From contig OZ026847.1 of the NCBI GenBank assembly GCA_964023205.1, positions 7,686,819-7,750,818 on the forward strand: DNA of 64,000 nucleotides, given 5' to 3'. The stretch's first letter is position 1. Every line of letters starts with the position of its first letter. Made by a program: the position numbers and the translations under genes. The notes under the pieces were generated by a model. The model was not told the origin of the DNA and searched no databases. It saw nothing but the letters and a program-made list of their open reading frames with translations. Positions 22,335 to 34,409 of the stretch are shown one piece after another. Source of the stretch: Lutraria lutraria (taxonomy: Eukaryota > Mollusca > Bivalvia > Venerida > Mactridae).

Positions 22335-23947
22335 TTAAAGATGTTGTCCAAGTCTATATAATGATGTTAAGGTTTTCCTGTGATTTGACCCGGTAACCTA
22401 ATGTTTGATCCCAGAAAACACAATGTTCAAACATTTCCCAGATATCATCATGACATATAGGCGACCCGAGGTTACGCCTCGCTGAAAAGTACATTTCTTA
22501 ATCCACCCTTTTTAACCTTTTTGTACGGCCGTACAAAAGTCGATGAACAAGAGTATTTGTTTATGCTAGATAAAGGCATATATAGTGTAGTAAAATTCCA
22601 CGCTTGGTTTTGTCGAGATTGGACATTGGAAGGCCGGCAGGGTATCATATTTCGCACGGACAGTAAAGTTTAAAGAATATATTAACATAAATTTATAGTG
22701 ATATATTATTGAACAGAGTAAACATATCTAATTACATGTATTATAATTTAGACAAACAACACCAGTAATAAAATACACACTTTAAATCACATACATACAT
22801 AGTGATATTTTCTGCAATCTGCAAATGAATAAATTTGTTTATAAAATGTAGTAAGTGAAATAATATGTTTTATAGTAAGTGTAAAGCTTTATTTGCTTGT
22901 GTTGCTAAATGTTTTCTCACTGACACATAACTTTCTCATTTAGAAAAGATACTTCCGAGGTATTTATATATATCAACTATTCCTAACTAATTGTCAGGTA
23001 TTCAAAAGGAATCCTTTAAATTTGATATTGTACTATACATAGATCATTATTTTTATCTTACTTTCGTTAATTTCTAAGTCCAATTCGTTACAGTATTAAT
23101 AAACTTTCACAATTTTTCTAGACGAATTATACTTACGAGTATTTGTTTATTATAGCTGATTGCGAGTACTTACTGTATTGTCTATTACTAGTTTGGCTAA
23201 TCCTGGCCATTTGATTGGCTAATGGTGATTTCGGTCATTTTTGATTGGTCAATCATTGGGCTGGCTATTCGTCGCGTTACCTGTCATGTTTGACTGAATC
23301 TGTTCGTCTGCCGTAAGTAAGTAATGTAGGCATCGTTCTATGATGTTAACGTGGCATAATATCGGAAACATCATTAGATGTAAGTTTAATGTGGTTATAT
23401 CATATCAGACTATGGTGGATTTGGTAGTATTTAGGGTGTACTTTATTCCATTGATGTATGGAAATACCATGTACATGTGAACTATATACATGAATGTATT
23501 CTTTTGTCAAATACTCATGAATGTCAAAATATGTGTATTATCTATAACTTGTAAATATGTTATACTCTCCATAATGGAGGAATGAATAAAGTAGACGGTC
23601 AATATCCTTTATGAGAAAAGCAACTTCATACAAAAAAACTTAAACCAATGCTTCTTGTAATTCGTCTAACTATAACGTTTTGTTATAGTTGTTCTTGTTA
23701 TAGATAATTTTTGAAAAAGGCTCAAATTTCGGGTACGAAAATAGTATCATCTGTATACAATAATATAAGTATTTTAACTAAGGAAAATGTATTTGATGCT
23801 TTAATTGTATTCCTCAGTTTTATTTCTTACATTAAATGGTCACAACTTTTAAGCTACATTTGTACGTCATATTCCAGTTTTTTTGGGAACGGGAACGATG
23901 CGGGTGACACTTATTTAAAACAACAGTAGAATTCTTTAATCTGAATG

Positions 23948-24033
23948 TTATCGTTCATATGCGATATATCACAAGCGACGCGAAGCGGAGCCCAGTGATA
24001 TATGTCGCATAAAATTCTAAATATGAACGATAA
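23948..24033. repeat. Foldback hairpin
   Basis: TTATCGTTCATATGCGATAT then ATCAC at 23948-23972 is inverted at about 23995-24033 (GTGATATATGTCGCAT, then a bulge, then ATATGAACGATAA), with a GC-rich loop AAGCGACGCGAAGCGGAGCC. Isolated single copy in this window. 24034-24480 holds nothing else recognisable. Confidence 0.6.
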
Positions 24034-24714
24034 ATGATTTACAGTTTGTGCTAATTTCTGTACATACAGAAATATAAGTGACATATTTTCTCCATATCAG
24101 GTTCTCGGGACATTTTATGATATTTTATATTTTTCAAATTTCAAATGAAATGCGGACATTTCATTGGACAGGAGATGAGGACAAACTACTTGTCGCTTAA
24201 TATTAAGGAAGTTTTAATTTATGTATGGGGAATATACTAGTATATTAGATAGTTTATATCTTTTAACCTTAACTTGTATTTCAAGACTAAGAAATTCAGC
24301 TATACTTATATGTTATGACCGTTCTAATTTGATTTAATAATTGGAACTTCTTATTTAGTAAACTACATGTAGTATTTCCCAATGTATACGGTTTAAAATC
24401 TCATCTCAAAATCAATGATGCTGTGAATTAAGTTCGAATAAACTGTACCAACAGACCTTATAGTGGTTTAACCTTACATGGTCTACAAAAGTGTAAGCAA
24501 TTCATATGAAGAGTCTGGTCGCTCCTGCGAGTTGAGTGGAGAAAAGGCTGGATTCCCGCAAGCTGGAGACTAGCTTAAGGATGCCTAGTTTCCAGAGGAG
24601 AAGAACACCAAACATGTCCGTACCATCTCATTATTGTGTGTAAAGAGAATATCATCGTCTTCTCCATCCTAGCAAAGTGTATGACCAACTACTACATGCT
24701 ATGAAACTATTACA

Positions 24715-25700
24715 TAGACATTTCAGTACATAGAGGATTTATGGACGACACGATAGTCATAACCAAGACTAAGGATACTAAAAGACCTCGACGAAATGGT
24801 TGCATGGGCAAACCAGGAACGTCTAGATAATTAGTTGTGAAGAAAGGACAATTCACTGATAATGTTAAGCTTACTACATCGTATGCTGAATAAAGAAATC
24901 CCATCACTTGGCAACAATCCTATCAAGTGTTTGGGGAATTTGTTCGACACAACTTTCACTCACATCGGAAGCCACGATCGACTCCAGAAACAAATTGAAG
25001 AGGGACAATAGTTAATTGGGGCTACAAGCCAGGCAAGAGAAGATTTCGCGCTAGGAAACATCAAAGACTGTCCAGAGCAGCAAAGTCAGTCCAATTAGGA
25101 TCACAAGGACGATGGCTCCACGATCAAGTGATAGCCGATGCACTAGAGAAGGAGACATTCATTCATTAACTTAGCAAAAGAGGGAGAATGGGAGAGCACT
25201 TCGACAACCACATCAGGTCTGCTGAGAGCTGACCAAGAGCTGGTCCTCGTTGGTTGATCTTAGGAAGAATCTGAAATTCCAGAGGAAGAAATGCGGACAT
25301 TAATTGTTCTTCGGGCAAGAACTCCTAGAAACAACTGATCTTGATGGAGCTCATTGTGCCATGTGAAGAGCAAATATTACCAACTAAAAGAGACAGAATA
25401 CCAAGACAAGACTGCCAAAGGAAAGGATGCACAACTTTGGTGTACCCGGTACAAGTTGACTGTAGAGGCTTCACGGACAACTGAATGTGGAAACTGTTCG
25501 GTGACCTTTGAATCAATCGAAAGGCTAAGAAGATCACAATATATTTGATTGGGAAGGCAGCAGCAGAACGAGTGTCATTTTGACTCTGACTACGTATAAT
25601 GTCGTCAAGAATTGAGTTGGACAGTCATCGTAGACGGACAGTGATTGATCACTTCTATACCCGCCCTGTCACCCCGAGCATTAAGGGGTGAATTAAACAT
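24715..25700 (+). pseudogene. Decayed retroelement with FMDD reverse-transcriptase motif
   Basis: FMDDTIVITKTKDT at about 24739, then in another frame LKDLDEMVAWANQERLD, matches the reverse-transcriptase active-site box (Y/FxDD) and following helix of a non-LTR-type retroelement common in marine animals. Further fragments fit its downstream region: NPIKCLGNLFDTTF at about 24920, SKAAKSVQLGSQGRW-like at about 25080, and ELIVPCEEQ with a YPVQVDCRGF-like segment at about 25345-25480. Frameshifts and stops break it throughout. The boundaries are approximate, and similar sequence may extend upstream to 24500. Not functional. Confidence 0.65.
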
Positions 25701-25944
25701 CTTTTGACGGAGGAAGCTCGGATAAACTGCTGAGCTGTATTTCAATATTAATAAAGTTTCTTTGTGTGAAGTTTGATTATTTTAATTCTTATGGTTATTT
25801 CTAGTTTGTTTTATTTTCCCATAAGGTTTTTATACAAATTAGTACTGCTTTGTGCGCCGTGCAGTTACTAACAACAGTTATGAATTAGTATTCAAAATCA
25901 GGGACACTATAATATATATATACTCGTATATATATAATTATGTA

Positions 25945-26476
25945 CACTCAAACCAACTTAAAAACCGCCAGTTCGTAAACTGATATTTCTTGGAAATTAT
26001 GCGGCAGAGATTTCTGAAATGTTGCATACAATAATTTCATTCAATTACCTGTAATTTTATACTATTTGATTGCATATTCTCTTGCACATTCACCCATGCG
26101 AAACGTATACTTCGTTATCGATTATATCGCTCGTGAATCCCATGCATTCGATGAAAATTTGGTCAGCATATTTCAATCGCTTCGGTTTTCTATAGGCTAT
26201 CATAAAAACATAAAACATGACCCGCATGTCTGTAGAAGAAAGAGGCAGAGCAGTTGAAATGTTGGAGTCCGGCGTTCCTTTGAGGCAGGCGCGGCCCTCC
26301 AAGTTTCGATTATCAATTTCTATTATCATTTGTTTGAAAGAAAATGTCTAATTAACGATTACAAGCATTTAATAAACTTTCAATACCATTACAGAAATAA
26401 AAATAGTTTTTGCTTTTTACTTTCAACAATAAATTTATATCCAATGATATCAGGTGGCGGTTTATAAGTTTGAGTG
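25945..26476 (+). mobile_element. Tc1/mariner element, internally deleted, with transposase stub
   Basis: Starts CACTCAAACCAACTTAAAAA with a following CCGCCA and ends TGGCGGTTTATAAGTTTGAGTG, flanked by TA (25943-25944, 26477-26478). At 26218 a plus-strand frame reads MTRMSVEERGRAVEMLESGV then PLRQARPSKF, which resembles the N-terminal DNA-binding helix-turn-helix of Tc1-type transposases. The catalytic part is missing, so it is a 532-bp deletion derivative. Confidence 0.8.
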
Positions 26477-26989
26477 TATAGTGTCTCTGGTAATACAGGG
26501 ATGCTATATCACATGTAATATAGCATCCCGGGTAAAATATAAGGGTAAACGAGTTTTCTCAATACATATACAATGTATTAATTTAATTCATTTGTTCGAG
26601 GTTGATTGATATCTTGGAAATATCTCTACATTCTGATAGTAACGTATTTCAAAAATACAATCAGAAGTAAATGAACATTTATCTTTTTAACGAAAGCAGG
26701 ATCATGAAATGGCTTGATATGATTTATGAATTTGCACTTGAAATGTATATTTATTTTCAAGTGAAAACTGATAAAAAAGTAAAATATGGTTAACTGAATG
26801 TATATTTTTGCACAAAATATCTGCATATTGCCAAGGACTTATATGCACACGTGTGTATAAATGATTTAATCCACGATATTGCGTCAAATATTAATTCTGC
26901 ATAATATATGGCCTGACTCGAAGATAGAAATCGAAACACATACTGGTTCAATTTGTAAATCTGGTTTTGGACAAATACGCCCAAATATA

Positions 26990-27640
26990 AATCACTTATT
27001 GACTCAAACGTCACTTCTCGCTGGCTTATTACAATGCGCTTTTAAATACACGATACACCGAAGACCTTCAGAATCTGCAGAACACCGCAGCTAGAATCAT
27101 AACGAGGACATCACGTTGTGAGCATATATGAACCCCGGCCAGTGCTAAAGGAACTACATTGGTTACCAATTCACTTCCGAGTCGATTTCTTGAAGATCCT
27201 TGTCAACACTTTTAAAGCACAACTTGACCAAATCCCAAACAATATGTAAAGGACATGCTGGAACTTTATCAACCTGCAAGAAACCTAAGATCTCAAAACA
27301 ACATATATACCAACTAGCTGAACCAAAAATTCGTGTTAAGTACGGTGATAGAAGTTTTTCATCTGTGGCCCCAAGACTGTGGAATACATTGTCCGAATCA
27401 ATCAGGAATTCTAAAAGTGTAGCTATTTCTAAAAAATCGTAATTGCTCATTGGGTCCTACCTATATGGGACTGTAAATGGATTCTAAATGTGTATAACAT
27501 AACTAATTAATTAACTAAGATGCATTGTAAGTGTTCGTAAAGCGCTCTTGGACATCTATTGTACCAGAGACGTATAACACAAGAAATTTGTATTATACGT
27601 CTCTGATTGTACAGATGAAAAGGGCGCTATATAAATATAG
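26990..27640 (+). pseudogene. Non-LTR retrotransposon 3' end, broken
   Basis: From about 27070 the frames read LQNTAARIIT-like, then PVLKELHWLPIHFRVDFLKI, then GDRSFSSVAPRLWNTLSESI with a stop at 27440. These are conserved C-terminal blocks of molluscan CR1/L2-like reverse transcriptases. The 3' UTR carries GTAAAGCGCTCTTGGAC and AAAAGGGCGCTATATAAATA, typical of this class. Frameshifts split it. A 41-bp palindromic insertion interrupts the UTR at 27565-27605. Confidence 0.75.
27565..27605. mobile_element. 41-bp palindromic micro-element with 7-bp duplication
   Basis: CAGAGACGTATAACAC opens and GTATTATACGTCTCTG closes a 41-bp near-perfect palindrome. ATTGTAC flanks it on both sides (27558-27564 and 27606-27612). 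The inverted ends and direct flanks make a transposition event likely. The CAGAG terminus is hAT-like, although hAT duplications are normally 8 bp. Confidence 0.65.
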
Positions 27641-27651
27641 TACACAGTAGA

Positions 27652-27677
27652 GCTATATATATATATATATATATATA
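27652..27677. repeat. TA microsatellite
   Basis: An uninterrupted run of alternating T and A immediately after the retroelement tail, probably derived from it. Confidence 0.9.
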
Positions 27678-30063
27678 CATTGTATACTATCAAATAATTC
27701 CTATTAAAAGTTTAAGGTGCATATAATGTCTTTAACACGACCCCGAATTCCATCATATCACTTGATCCAGAATCAGTTTTGGTATTTGTTCACATAATAA
27801 TTAATTATAAACGTTACAGATGAGCATAATCAATTCCTGTAGAACAAATACCGGTATTTAAATGATACCGGCATTTAGTACTCGCCGCTTTTACCACGAT
27901 TCTTTCCCTTTTCTTTTTTTTAAAGTCGCCATTTGTAATTACCGAAACTGCAAATATTATTGTTGGCCAAAATTAAAGATTATTGTAAGTTTTTTTCAGT
28001 TACTTGGGCATTTTTGTGTAATTTGTGTTTACTTTCATAAATATGCAGATCTTTGTAAGTTTGAGAGGACTTTCGAATTTAATTATGAAAATGACAGAAA
28101 GCCGAATACTAGTAAGCTACTTTTTTTAAGGCTACCTTTTATTTGCAGTCTTTTATTTATTACCTCCATTTTTTGACCATGCCCTCTCCCAGACGGAAGC
28201 AGGTCGAACTGGCCCCAAGTAAAGCAATTCCCCTGGTCAGAACGGCCTCAATATATTTGGGCCAACCAGGTAGTTTTATTTCTGGTCAAACAGGCCACAC
28301 TTCTTCATTGGATTTTAAATAGGGATGCTTAATTATGGCCAGTAAACTGGGCATACAATTACACCCAAGAATAATCCACTACGCCCTATCAGAAAAAAAC
28401 TTGGCCTTAATTACTCCCGACATTTAGCGGCGTTAGCCTGTAAAGGTTTTTTCGCATGGTAGTGTTTTTTAGGTATAAATCATGATGTGTGAAAATAATA
28501 ATAAACATTCAAGATGGCACACCCAGGTGTGCAAAATGTATAAATAAACATAATATCCAAACTAGTCCTGATTATCCAACTGCCTGTGGCGGTTGTGTGT
28601 CATTAAGGTGGAACCAAACGATTGAAATGACGTTATTTTCAATGTCAAAATGGACGTTTTTGCGGTATTTATAGTGCCTCTATGAAAATACCTAACACTG
28701 AAATAGAAGAAAAACCATCTAAATGTACATTTAAAGTCATTTTACTTGCACTCATAATTAAGTTATGAACATAAAATTTATATCAGCTCGTAGGTAGTTT
28801 TATTCTCTGTTACATGTACATATTGTATATATTGAAGCAGTGTCTTTCATAGGTATATTTTTTAGCCGTGTCATGCTATTCAAAGTATACATTTCATTCA
28901 TAGCATGTTTCGTTTCGTGGGATTCGCACTGTCCTCAAATCTGAGAAAGTTGAATGCCGTTAATATGCCTGGGTGTATAAAACGTGAATGTTTCCTGGTT
29001 TATAGTAAGTGTACTGAAAGAGCATTAATACCGTGAAAGAAATCACTTTTGGCTAGAAAGTATATTAAAGTGTTTTAAAGTGCATTAAATGCGCATTTAG
29101 TGAACTCTGTAAGTGAAACACTGCCAATACTGTTGTTTTTTATATATGCATTTGTTTTGTAAAATATAAACATAAATAAAAATATACCTCAGGATAGAAA
29201 AAAACTTATGTTCTCTTCTGTCCAAACTGATAAGTATGCCTCCAGATGTATTACAGTCCAATCTGTGTGGCAGTAACCTCCGAATATATCATAGGGCACC
29301 CTGTTAATAAAGGTCATTCTTTTGAAAACATGATATGCATGAATTCTGATACAGACCAATGCACTACGCTTTTCTACATCCGCTATGCAATTGTTAAAGT
29401 TGTTCCTGTTCCACATGCTTTCAGTACTTTGATTTATGTTTCCCCATCTGATCACCAAAATTAATGTAGTTCAACAATTGGCATACATCATGTGAATATG
29501 GCGTCATTTAAAACTTATGACATCATCATTCCTTGTTCAAAATGTACGATAAACATTCTGATAGTAAAATATTGTAGTATTCTGAGGTAAGGGGATTGTT
29601 TAGAATTTTTTACGCCTGTTTTGTATTACTTGATTTTGACTTGAATGCACATAATATTTGAAATTGCATTTTTGCCATTGAATTGTGAAATTGGAACTTT
29701 TTTTGTAGGCGGAAGGTTGATGGAAGCTCTTCAATATGTAAGAAAAAATTCATGATCGATTGTTGAGAATTGGTGTAAAGTTCTTAAACTTGTATTCGTA
29801 CCGAATGACAAAAAAAACTATTTCTTAATTCAGAAATGGTCGCAAAAATCTATTACGGCAATGGGCAAGTTTGATTGTTCTTGAAAAGACTGTACTTATT
29901 GCATGTACATTGTGTTTATGTATATATATGGGTACATTAGATATATACATGTTTGTACTTCAGGTATTTTATTCTTAGGTTTTATATGAAACTCATTCTC
30001 TTGTTTCTTTTTCCTTTTTTCACAGAATTTGGAATTAGAATATGACTGAAACCTAAGATTTCA
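27678..30063 (+). other. 5' flank of the zinc-finger gene, no other gene seen
   Basis: AT-rich non-coding DNA. A polypyrimidine tract and acceptor TTTTTTCACAG ends at 30025, so the coding exon probably has a spliced 5' leader whose first exon I could not place. A four-codon upstream ORF (30042-30056) precedes the chosen start. A GGCC-rich patch at 28200-28400 is unassigned. Confidence 0.5.
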
Positions 30064-31755
30064 ATGAAGACAATGAGTGTTTGTGATAGTTTACCTACAT
30101 GCCAGCTCTCAAAGATGAACTCTTCAGGGTCAACATACAAGTGTGGAGCATGTGGCGTCGCATTCACTTCTACTTGTAGGCTTCATCAACATCTCTTAAC
30201 TCATTCACCTTCCTATCTCTATGATGATGAAATTAAAGTAGCATTTCCTAAATTTAAAACTTTGTTTAAATCTACACAAACAGATACAGATCTCTTTCTA
30301 GTATCCATTCAAGACAATGTTGAGTACGGAGATGAAATTCATCAACCAATGGAAACAATTGCTTCTGATAAAAATGTAGAAGATAATAATGATCTTCCAT
30401 GCAGCTTTGATGTAAGGAAACATTTTAGTCAGTCAGATAAGTGTAACTTAGCGATTAGAGATTATACAAAAATGACTGATGCTGAATCTGATGCAAGTGA
30501 AGAGTATACCGAAAAGACTGATGTACATCAAAACAGTGATATTTATAATCATGGGAATGCTCACATAGAAGATATGAAGCAGTCAACTGCTATAAACATT
30601 AAGGTAAAAACAACTGTGTTCACTCCTCCAGAGAATGATGAAATCAAATCAGAACAGATAAAAGGTCAGGATTTACCTCATGAAGATGTTGGAAGCAGTC
30701 AAGAAATCAGTTCCCTGGGAAATATTAAGAGTGAAGTTGCATTAGACGAGGATTCAGAACGAAACGAAACTGAAACAATTGTAGCTGTGGACCAACGAGA
30801 CAAAGACAAGCCAACGGAATACTTTTATGGAAAAATCACTTCAAACAAATACTGTGTTGAACGTGAAAGACCCAAACACAATTTTGGTGAAAAAAATGAA
30901 TTGTTGAAAGTGAAAGTAACTAAAACTTGGTATCCACCGAATTGTGCCGAATATGCGAAACAGAAGGACAAGGAAAGTGTAAAAGACGTTTTACATTGTG
31001 CTGAATGTAGTAAAACTTACAGTAATAAAGTGAGCCTAGAGTATCACATGAATACACATGAAGGAAAAAGACCTTATTTATGTCAAGATTGTGGTCTGGC
31101 TTACTCCAGTAAAAATACATTAAATATGCATAGGATACACCATCATGGTGAGAAACAACATGAATGTCATGTGTGTAAGATAATGTTACCATCTGCTGCT
31201 AGGTTACGAGAACATGTCAGTATTCATGCTAGAACTAAGGATTACGTGTATGAATGTTTGATATGTGACAGGTTGTATAAATCTAAGAAAAATTTACAAC
31301 AACATGTGCATAATTCACACAATGAGAAACAGAAAATGTGTCAAAATTGCAAAAAAGTATTTCCAAGTCGAAAGGAATATTTGAAACACAGGAATAAATG
31401 TCATGAGAGAAAACTTGATTGTGATCAATGTGGTAAAAGTTTCTCAAGTGGTGGAAGCTTACAGAGACATATTGCCATTCATACAAACCATCGACCACAT
31501 AAATGTCACATTTGTCACCGTAAATTTTTACAGAAAGGACAATACTGGATTCATATGGTGAAATATCATGACTTAACAAAAGATGATTTGACTGAATTGT
31601 TTCCAGATAAACATTTGGATAAACATGTTCGCCGTCGGGTAAATAATCGAGAAATACGCGAAGATGAACATGGAGACCATGGTGTTGAGAATACTAGATC
31701 TGTTCATGTATTTATTGATAAAACGGCACAAAATTCTTTTACGGAAAAGGACTGA
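30064..31755 (+). CDS. C2H2 zinc-finger protein, eight fingers
   Basis: A 563-aa protein in one coding exon. One C2H2 finger lies near residues 25-47 (YKCGACGVAFTSTCRLHQHL, LTH). Residues about 50-305 form an acidic, Ser/Glu/Lys-rich linker without a recognised domain. Seven fingers occupy about 310-502, starting LHCAECSKTYSNKVSLEYHM and ending HKCHICHRKFLQKGQYWIHM. Spacing CxxC-x12-HxxxH and TGEKP-like linkers (THEGKRPYL, HHGEKQHE) indicate a nuclear DNA-binding regulator. No KRAB, BTB or SCAN domain is visible. The start follows an acceptor at 30025 and is the first long in-frame ATG; a second Met at residue 4 or 18 is possible. Intact, no frameshift. Its target and orthologue are not recognisable to me. 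Confidence 0.92.
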   Translation: MKTMSVCDSLPTCQLSKMNSSGSTYKCGACGVAFTSTCRLHQHLLTHSPSYLYDDEIKVAFPKFKTLFKSTQTDTDLFLVSIQDNVEYGDEIHQPMETIASDKNVEDNNDLPCSFDVRKHFSQSDKCNLAIRDYTKMTDAESDASEEYTEKTDVHQNSDIYNHGNAHIEDMKQSTAINIKVKTTVFTPPENDEIKSEQIKGQDLPHEDVGSSQEISSLGNIKSEVALDEDSERNETETIVAVDQRDKDKPTEYFYGKITSNKYCVERERPKHNFGEKNELLKVKVTKTWYPPNCAEYAKQKDKESVKDVLHCAECSKTYSNKVSLEYHMNTHEGKRPYLCQDCGLAYSSKNTLNMHRIHHHGEKQHECHVCKIMLPSAARLREHVSIHARTKDYVYECLICDRLYKSKKNLQQHVHNSHNEKQKMCQNCKKVFPSRKEYLKHRNKCHERKLDCDQCGKSFSSGGSLQRHIAIHTNHRPHKCHICHRKFLQKGQYWIHMVKYHDLTKDDLTELFPDKHLDKHVRRRVNNREIREDEHGDHGVENTRSVHVFIDKTAQNSFTEKD

Positions 31756-32082
31756 ATTTCTTCAATATTGTGTTAGAAAAGATCGGAAATGAATATTGTC
31801 AGGAATGGTTAAAACTTTAGTTTTTTTATGCCCTCCATCGGCCCGGGGCAGCATTTACTGGTTGCAGCATCCATCATCCATCTCTCTGGTTTTCGCGTCT
31901 ACTCTGAAACTTGTCATCCATGGATGGATTTTTTAAATAACCACCAGGCACTTCATCAGAAGTCATGTCTTTTCAGATGATCTGATTATTGCTAAATCAT
32001 AAACATCGGTTTGAACAGTCAACAGCATCAATAATCAATTATGAATCTGACTGACTGCAACATTGCTGAACATTTTTACACT

Positions 32083-32214
32083 CTACCCTAGGGAACTGAG
32101 TTTATTTCTGATGTATACGGTAAGTTCTACCCTAGGGAACTGAGTTTATTTCTGATGTATACGGTAAGTTCTACCCTAGGGAACTGAGTTTATTTCTGAT
32201 GTATACGGTAAGTT
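32083..32214. repeat. Three perfect copies of a 44-bp unit
   Basis: Units start at 32083, 32127 and 32171 with CTACCCTAGGGAACTGAGTT and end GTATACGGTAAGTT. Copies are identical, so the expansion is recent. Each carries a consensus donor-like GGTAAGTT. It lies downstream of the zinc-finger stop codon, possibly in its 3' UTR. The rest of 31756-33340 shows no gene. Confidence 0.95.
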
Positions 32215-33339
32215 GATTAGAAGTACCTTCTCACCCTGAGAAGAATACAAAGTAGTCAGCATGCAACATTTCAAGTTTATGAACATTTTTGGTGGTAAGC
32301 CATCTGCTATGTTTTAATAAGCCAAAATCATGTATTTTATACTGCAGTAGAATTTTTGGCTGATTTTAGGTCAATTCAAGGGCAGATAATTCACAGTGAA
32401 GATAAGCAAGGCCTTATATATTTTCCTTTTTATGTATCTTACATCTTTTCGTGTCATTGTCTAAAGTTTCAAGAAATATATATATAGTAATGACTGTGTG
32501 GTTTTGCATTTTTTCATCTTTAGCTTACCGGTAACCAGTGCCAATTTTCTTAAAAAATGATAGATCTATTTTTGAAGAATTTTTAGCCTTTTACTTCAAC
32601 TGATAGAAAGGTTATTCAATATTTAATGGAAATAAAAAACATAAACCAGAAGTAAAAATATCGTTTTTGAGATTTATGTTTAAGTTATCTGTCCTTTAAA
32701 TTACCTAAAATTTGCCAAAAAATTCAAATTCAAGGGGCAGATAACTCAAAAACGAGTTTGTCTTACCCTTTAAAAATGGCTGTTATTATATGCTATGATC
32801 ATGCAAAGTTAAAAAAATTATGAATGAGTTCATTTTTCTAAAAAGTATTACAGTCTTTTATAAAGTCCTACTTCCTAAATAAGAAATTGATAATGCTTTC
32901 AGGTTATACAGTTTTAAAAAGTGTGTTTATGTCTTGAGTATATTGCATTGTACATGTCAGTTGGTCAGTCTGTGTGTTTGGCCGTAAACATACCTTGGGC
33001 AACAAAGGAGTCGAGAACAATTTGCCCTATGGTCCTCACGCTTAGCTGGAAGACTGAACGTCATAATTATGCAGATGACCCCTATCGATTTTGAGGTGAA
33101 AGGTCATGGTGACAGTGACCTTCAATGTAAAAAGAATTGACCAACCAATAATCAGTAAATAATTTGCCCTATGTTCTCAGACTTGTTTGAATGGTTTAAA
33201 CTGACATGTATGTAGATGACCCATATTGATGCTAAGTTCTGACTAACTGACTGTTTGTGGGGCATAGTATAAATCATTTCAGTAAGTATACTTAATATGT
33301 ACAGTATGTGTTTTTGTATTTAACTTTCTTCTATGATAA

Positions 33340-33720
33340 TGTTTGGTTCACCTGGTTCATCAGGTGAGCTTTTAGGATCGTTGAATGTCTGTAGTCCGTC
33401 CACAATTAGTTTGTTTACACTCTAGCATCCACAGCTCTTAACAAATCATGATCAAACTTGCTCACAATGTATATGGCCACAATGTCTCGGCTAAGTTTGA
33501 TTATGGGCTAAGATATAGATAAATTCTAGAGTTATGGGCCCTTGACTTAGAAAATTTGCTATATTTGAGTTCGTTTACACTCTAGCACCTTCATTTATTC
33601 ACCAATCCTAATAATATTTTCAGTAAATGTGTATAACCAAAAGATCTTGGACAGGTTTGATTATGGGCCAAATCGGATTAGAACTTCAAGAGTTATGGGC
33701 CCTTGACTTTACTTGCCGTA
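33340..33720 (+). repeat. Dispersed bivalve-type repeat (CACCTG...CAGGTGAGC)
   Basis: Begins TTCACCTGGTTCATCAGGTG and AGCTTTTAGGATCG, followed by two imperfect copies of a block (GTTTACACTCTAGCA ... GAGTTATGGGCCCTTGACTT), a composition I associate with abundant bivalve repeats. No ORF. Confidence 0.5.
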
Positions 33721-34126
33721 GTCTGCTCGTTATACAACGAAGTATGTTTTTTATATTACAAAATGATACCATGATATATAAATAAAGTGGATGTTTAAAA
33801 TTTTCAACTGGGACTATTTAATTCTTGCGTCATGTTGCTGAACGGTTATAACACTATTAAAGAGAGGCATGACATGCGTTTTTAAATCCAAATAAATAGA
33901 GTTTTGAGACTTATTTTGTTGTAGAAATAGATATTTTGTTGAAGAAACAGGATAAATCGATTACATGGCTGGTGCTGAGATGGAGAAAGTTTATCTGGTT
34001 CGGCACAAACCATGTATTCTCTATATGTATGTATACATGAAAATCTCTCAGTTTTGAGGAATAAGACCATTGTGATTTTACTGCAGGTCATCATCATTGA
34101 TACGTAAAATATGTTCACAAACACTA

Positions 34127-34409
34127 GGGTCCATATTTACAAAGCATCTTAAATTTTTTTAAAACTTAAGTCGAAATTTTTACTTAAGTGTAAAATTTTT
34201 TAATGGTAAGTTTGTAAACCAGTCATCAAAAATGTGAAAATGAATTATCATTTTCATAATTGGCATCTTTAGAACAAAGATAAAATCATATTATTGTGAT
34301 TTCCTCCTTTATATTAGTCCAAAGAGTTAAGGAAGAAGTCGAATTTAAGGAAAAATATAACTTAATATAAGTTAAAAAATTAATTAAGATGCTTTGTGAA
34401 TACGGACCC
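34127..34409. mobile_element. MITE with GGGTCC...AAAGCATCTTAA termini
   Basis: Left end GGGTCCATATTTACAAAGCA then TCTTAA; right end TTAAGATGCTTTGTGAATAC then GGACCC. These are inverted repeats of about 26 bp with few mismatches around an AT-rich body that also folds (AACTTAAGTC / TAACTTAATATAAGTT). Target duplication not clear. No coding capacity. Confidence 0.75.

Noticed and set aside
29189..29464. Overlapping ORFs on both strands upstream of the zinc-finger gene
   Set aside because: No family similarity or splice context on either strand.
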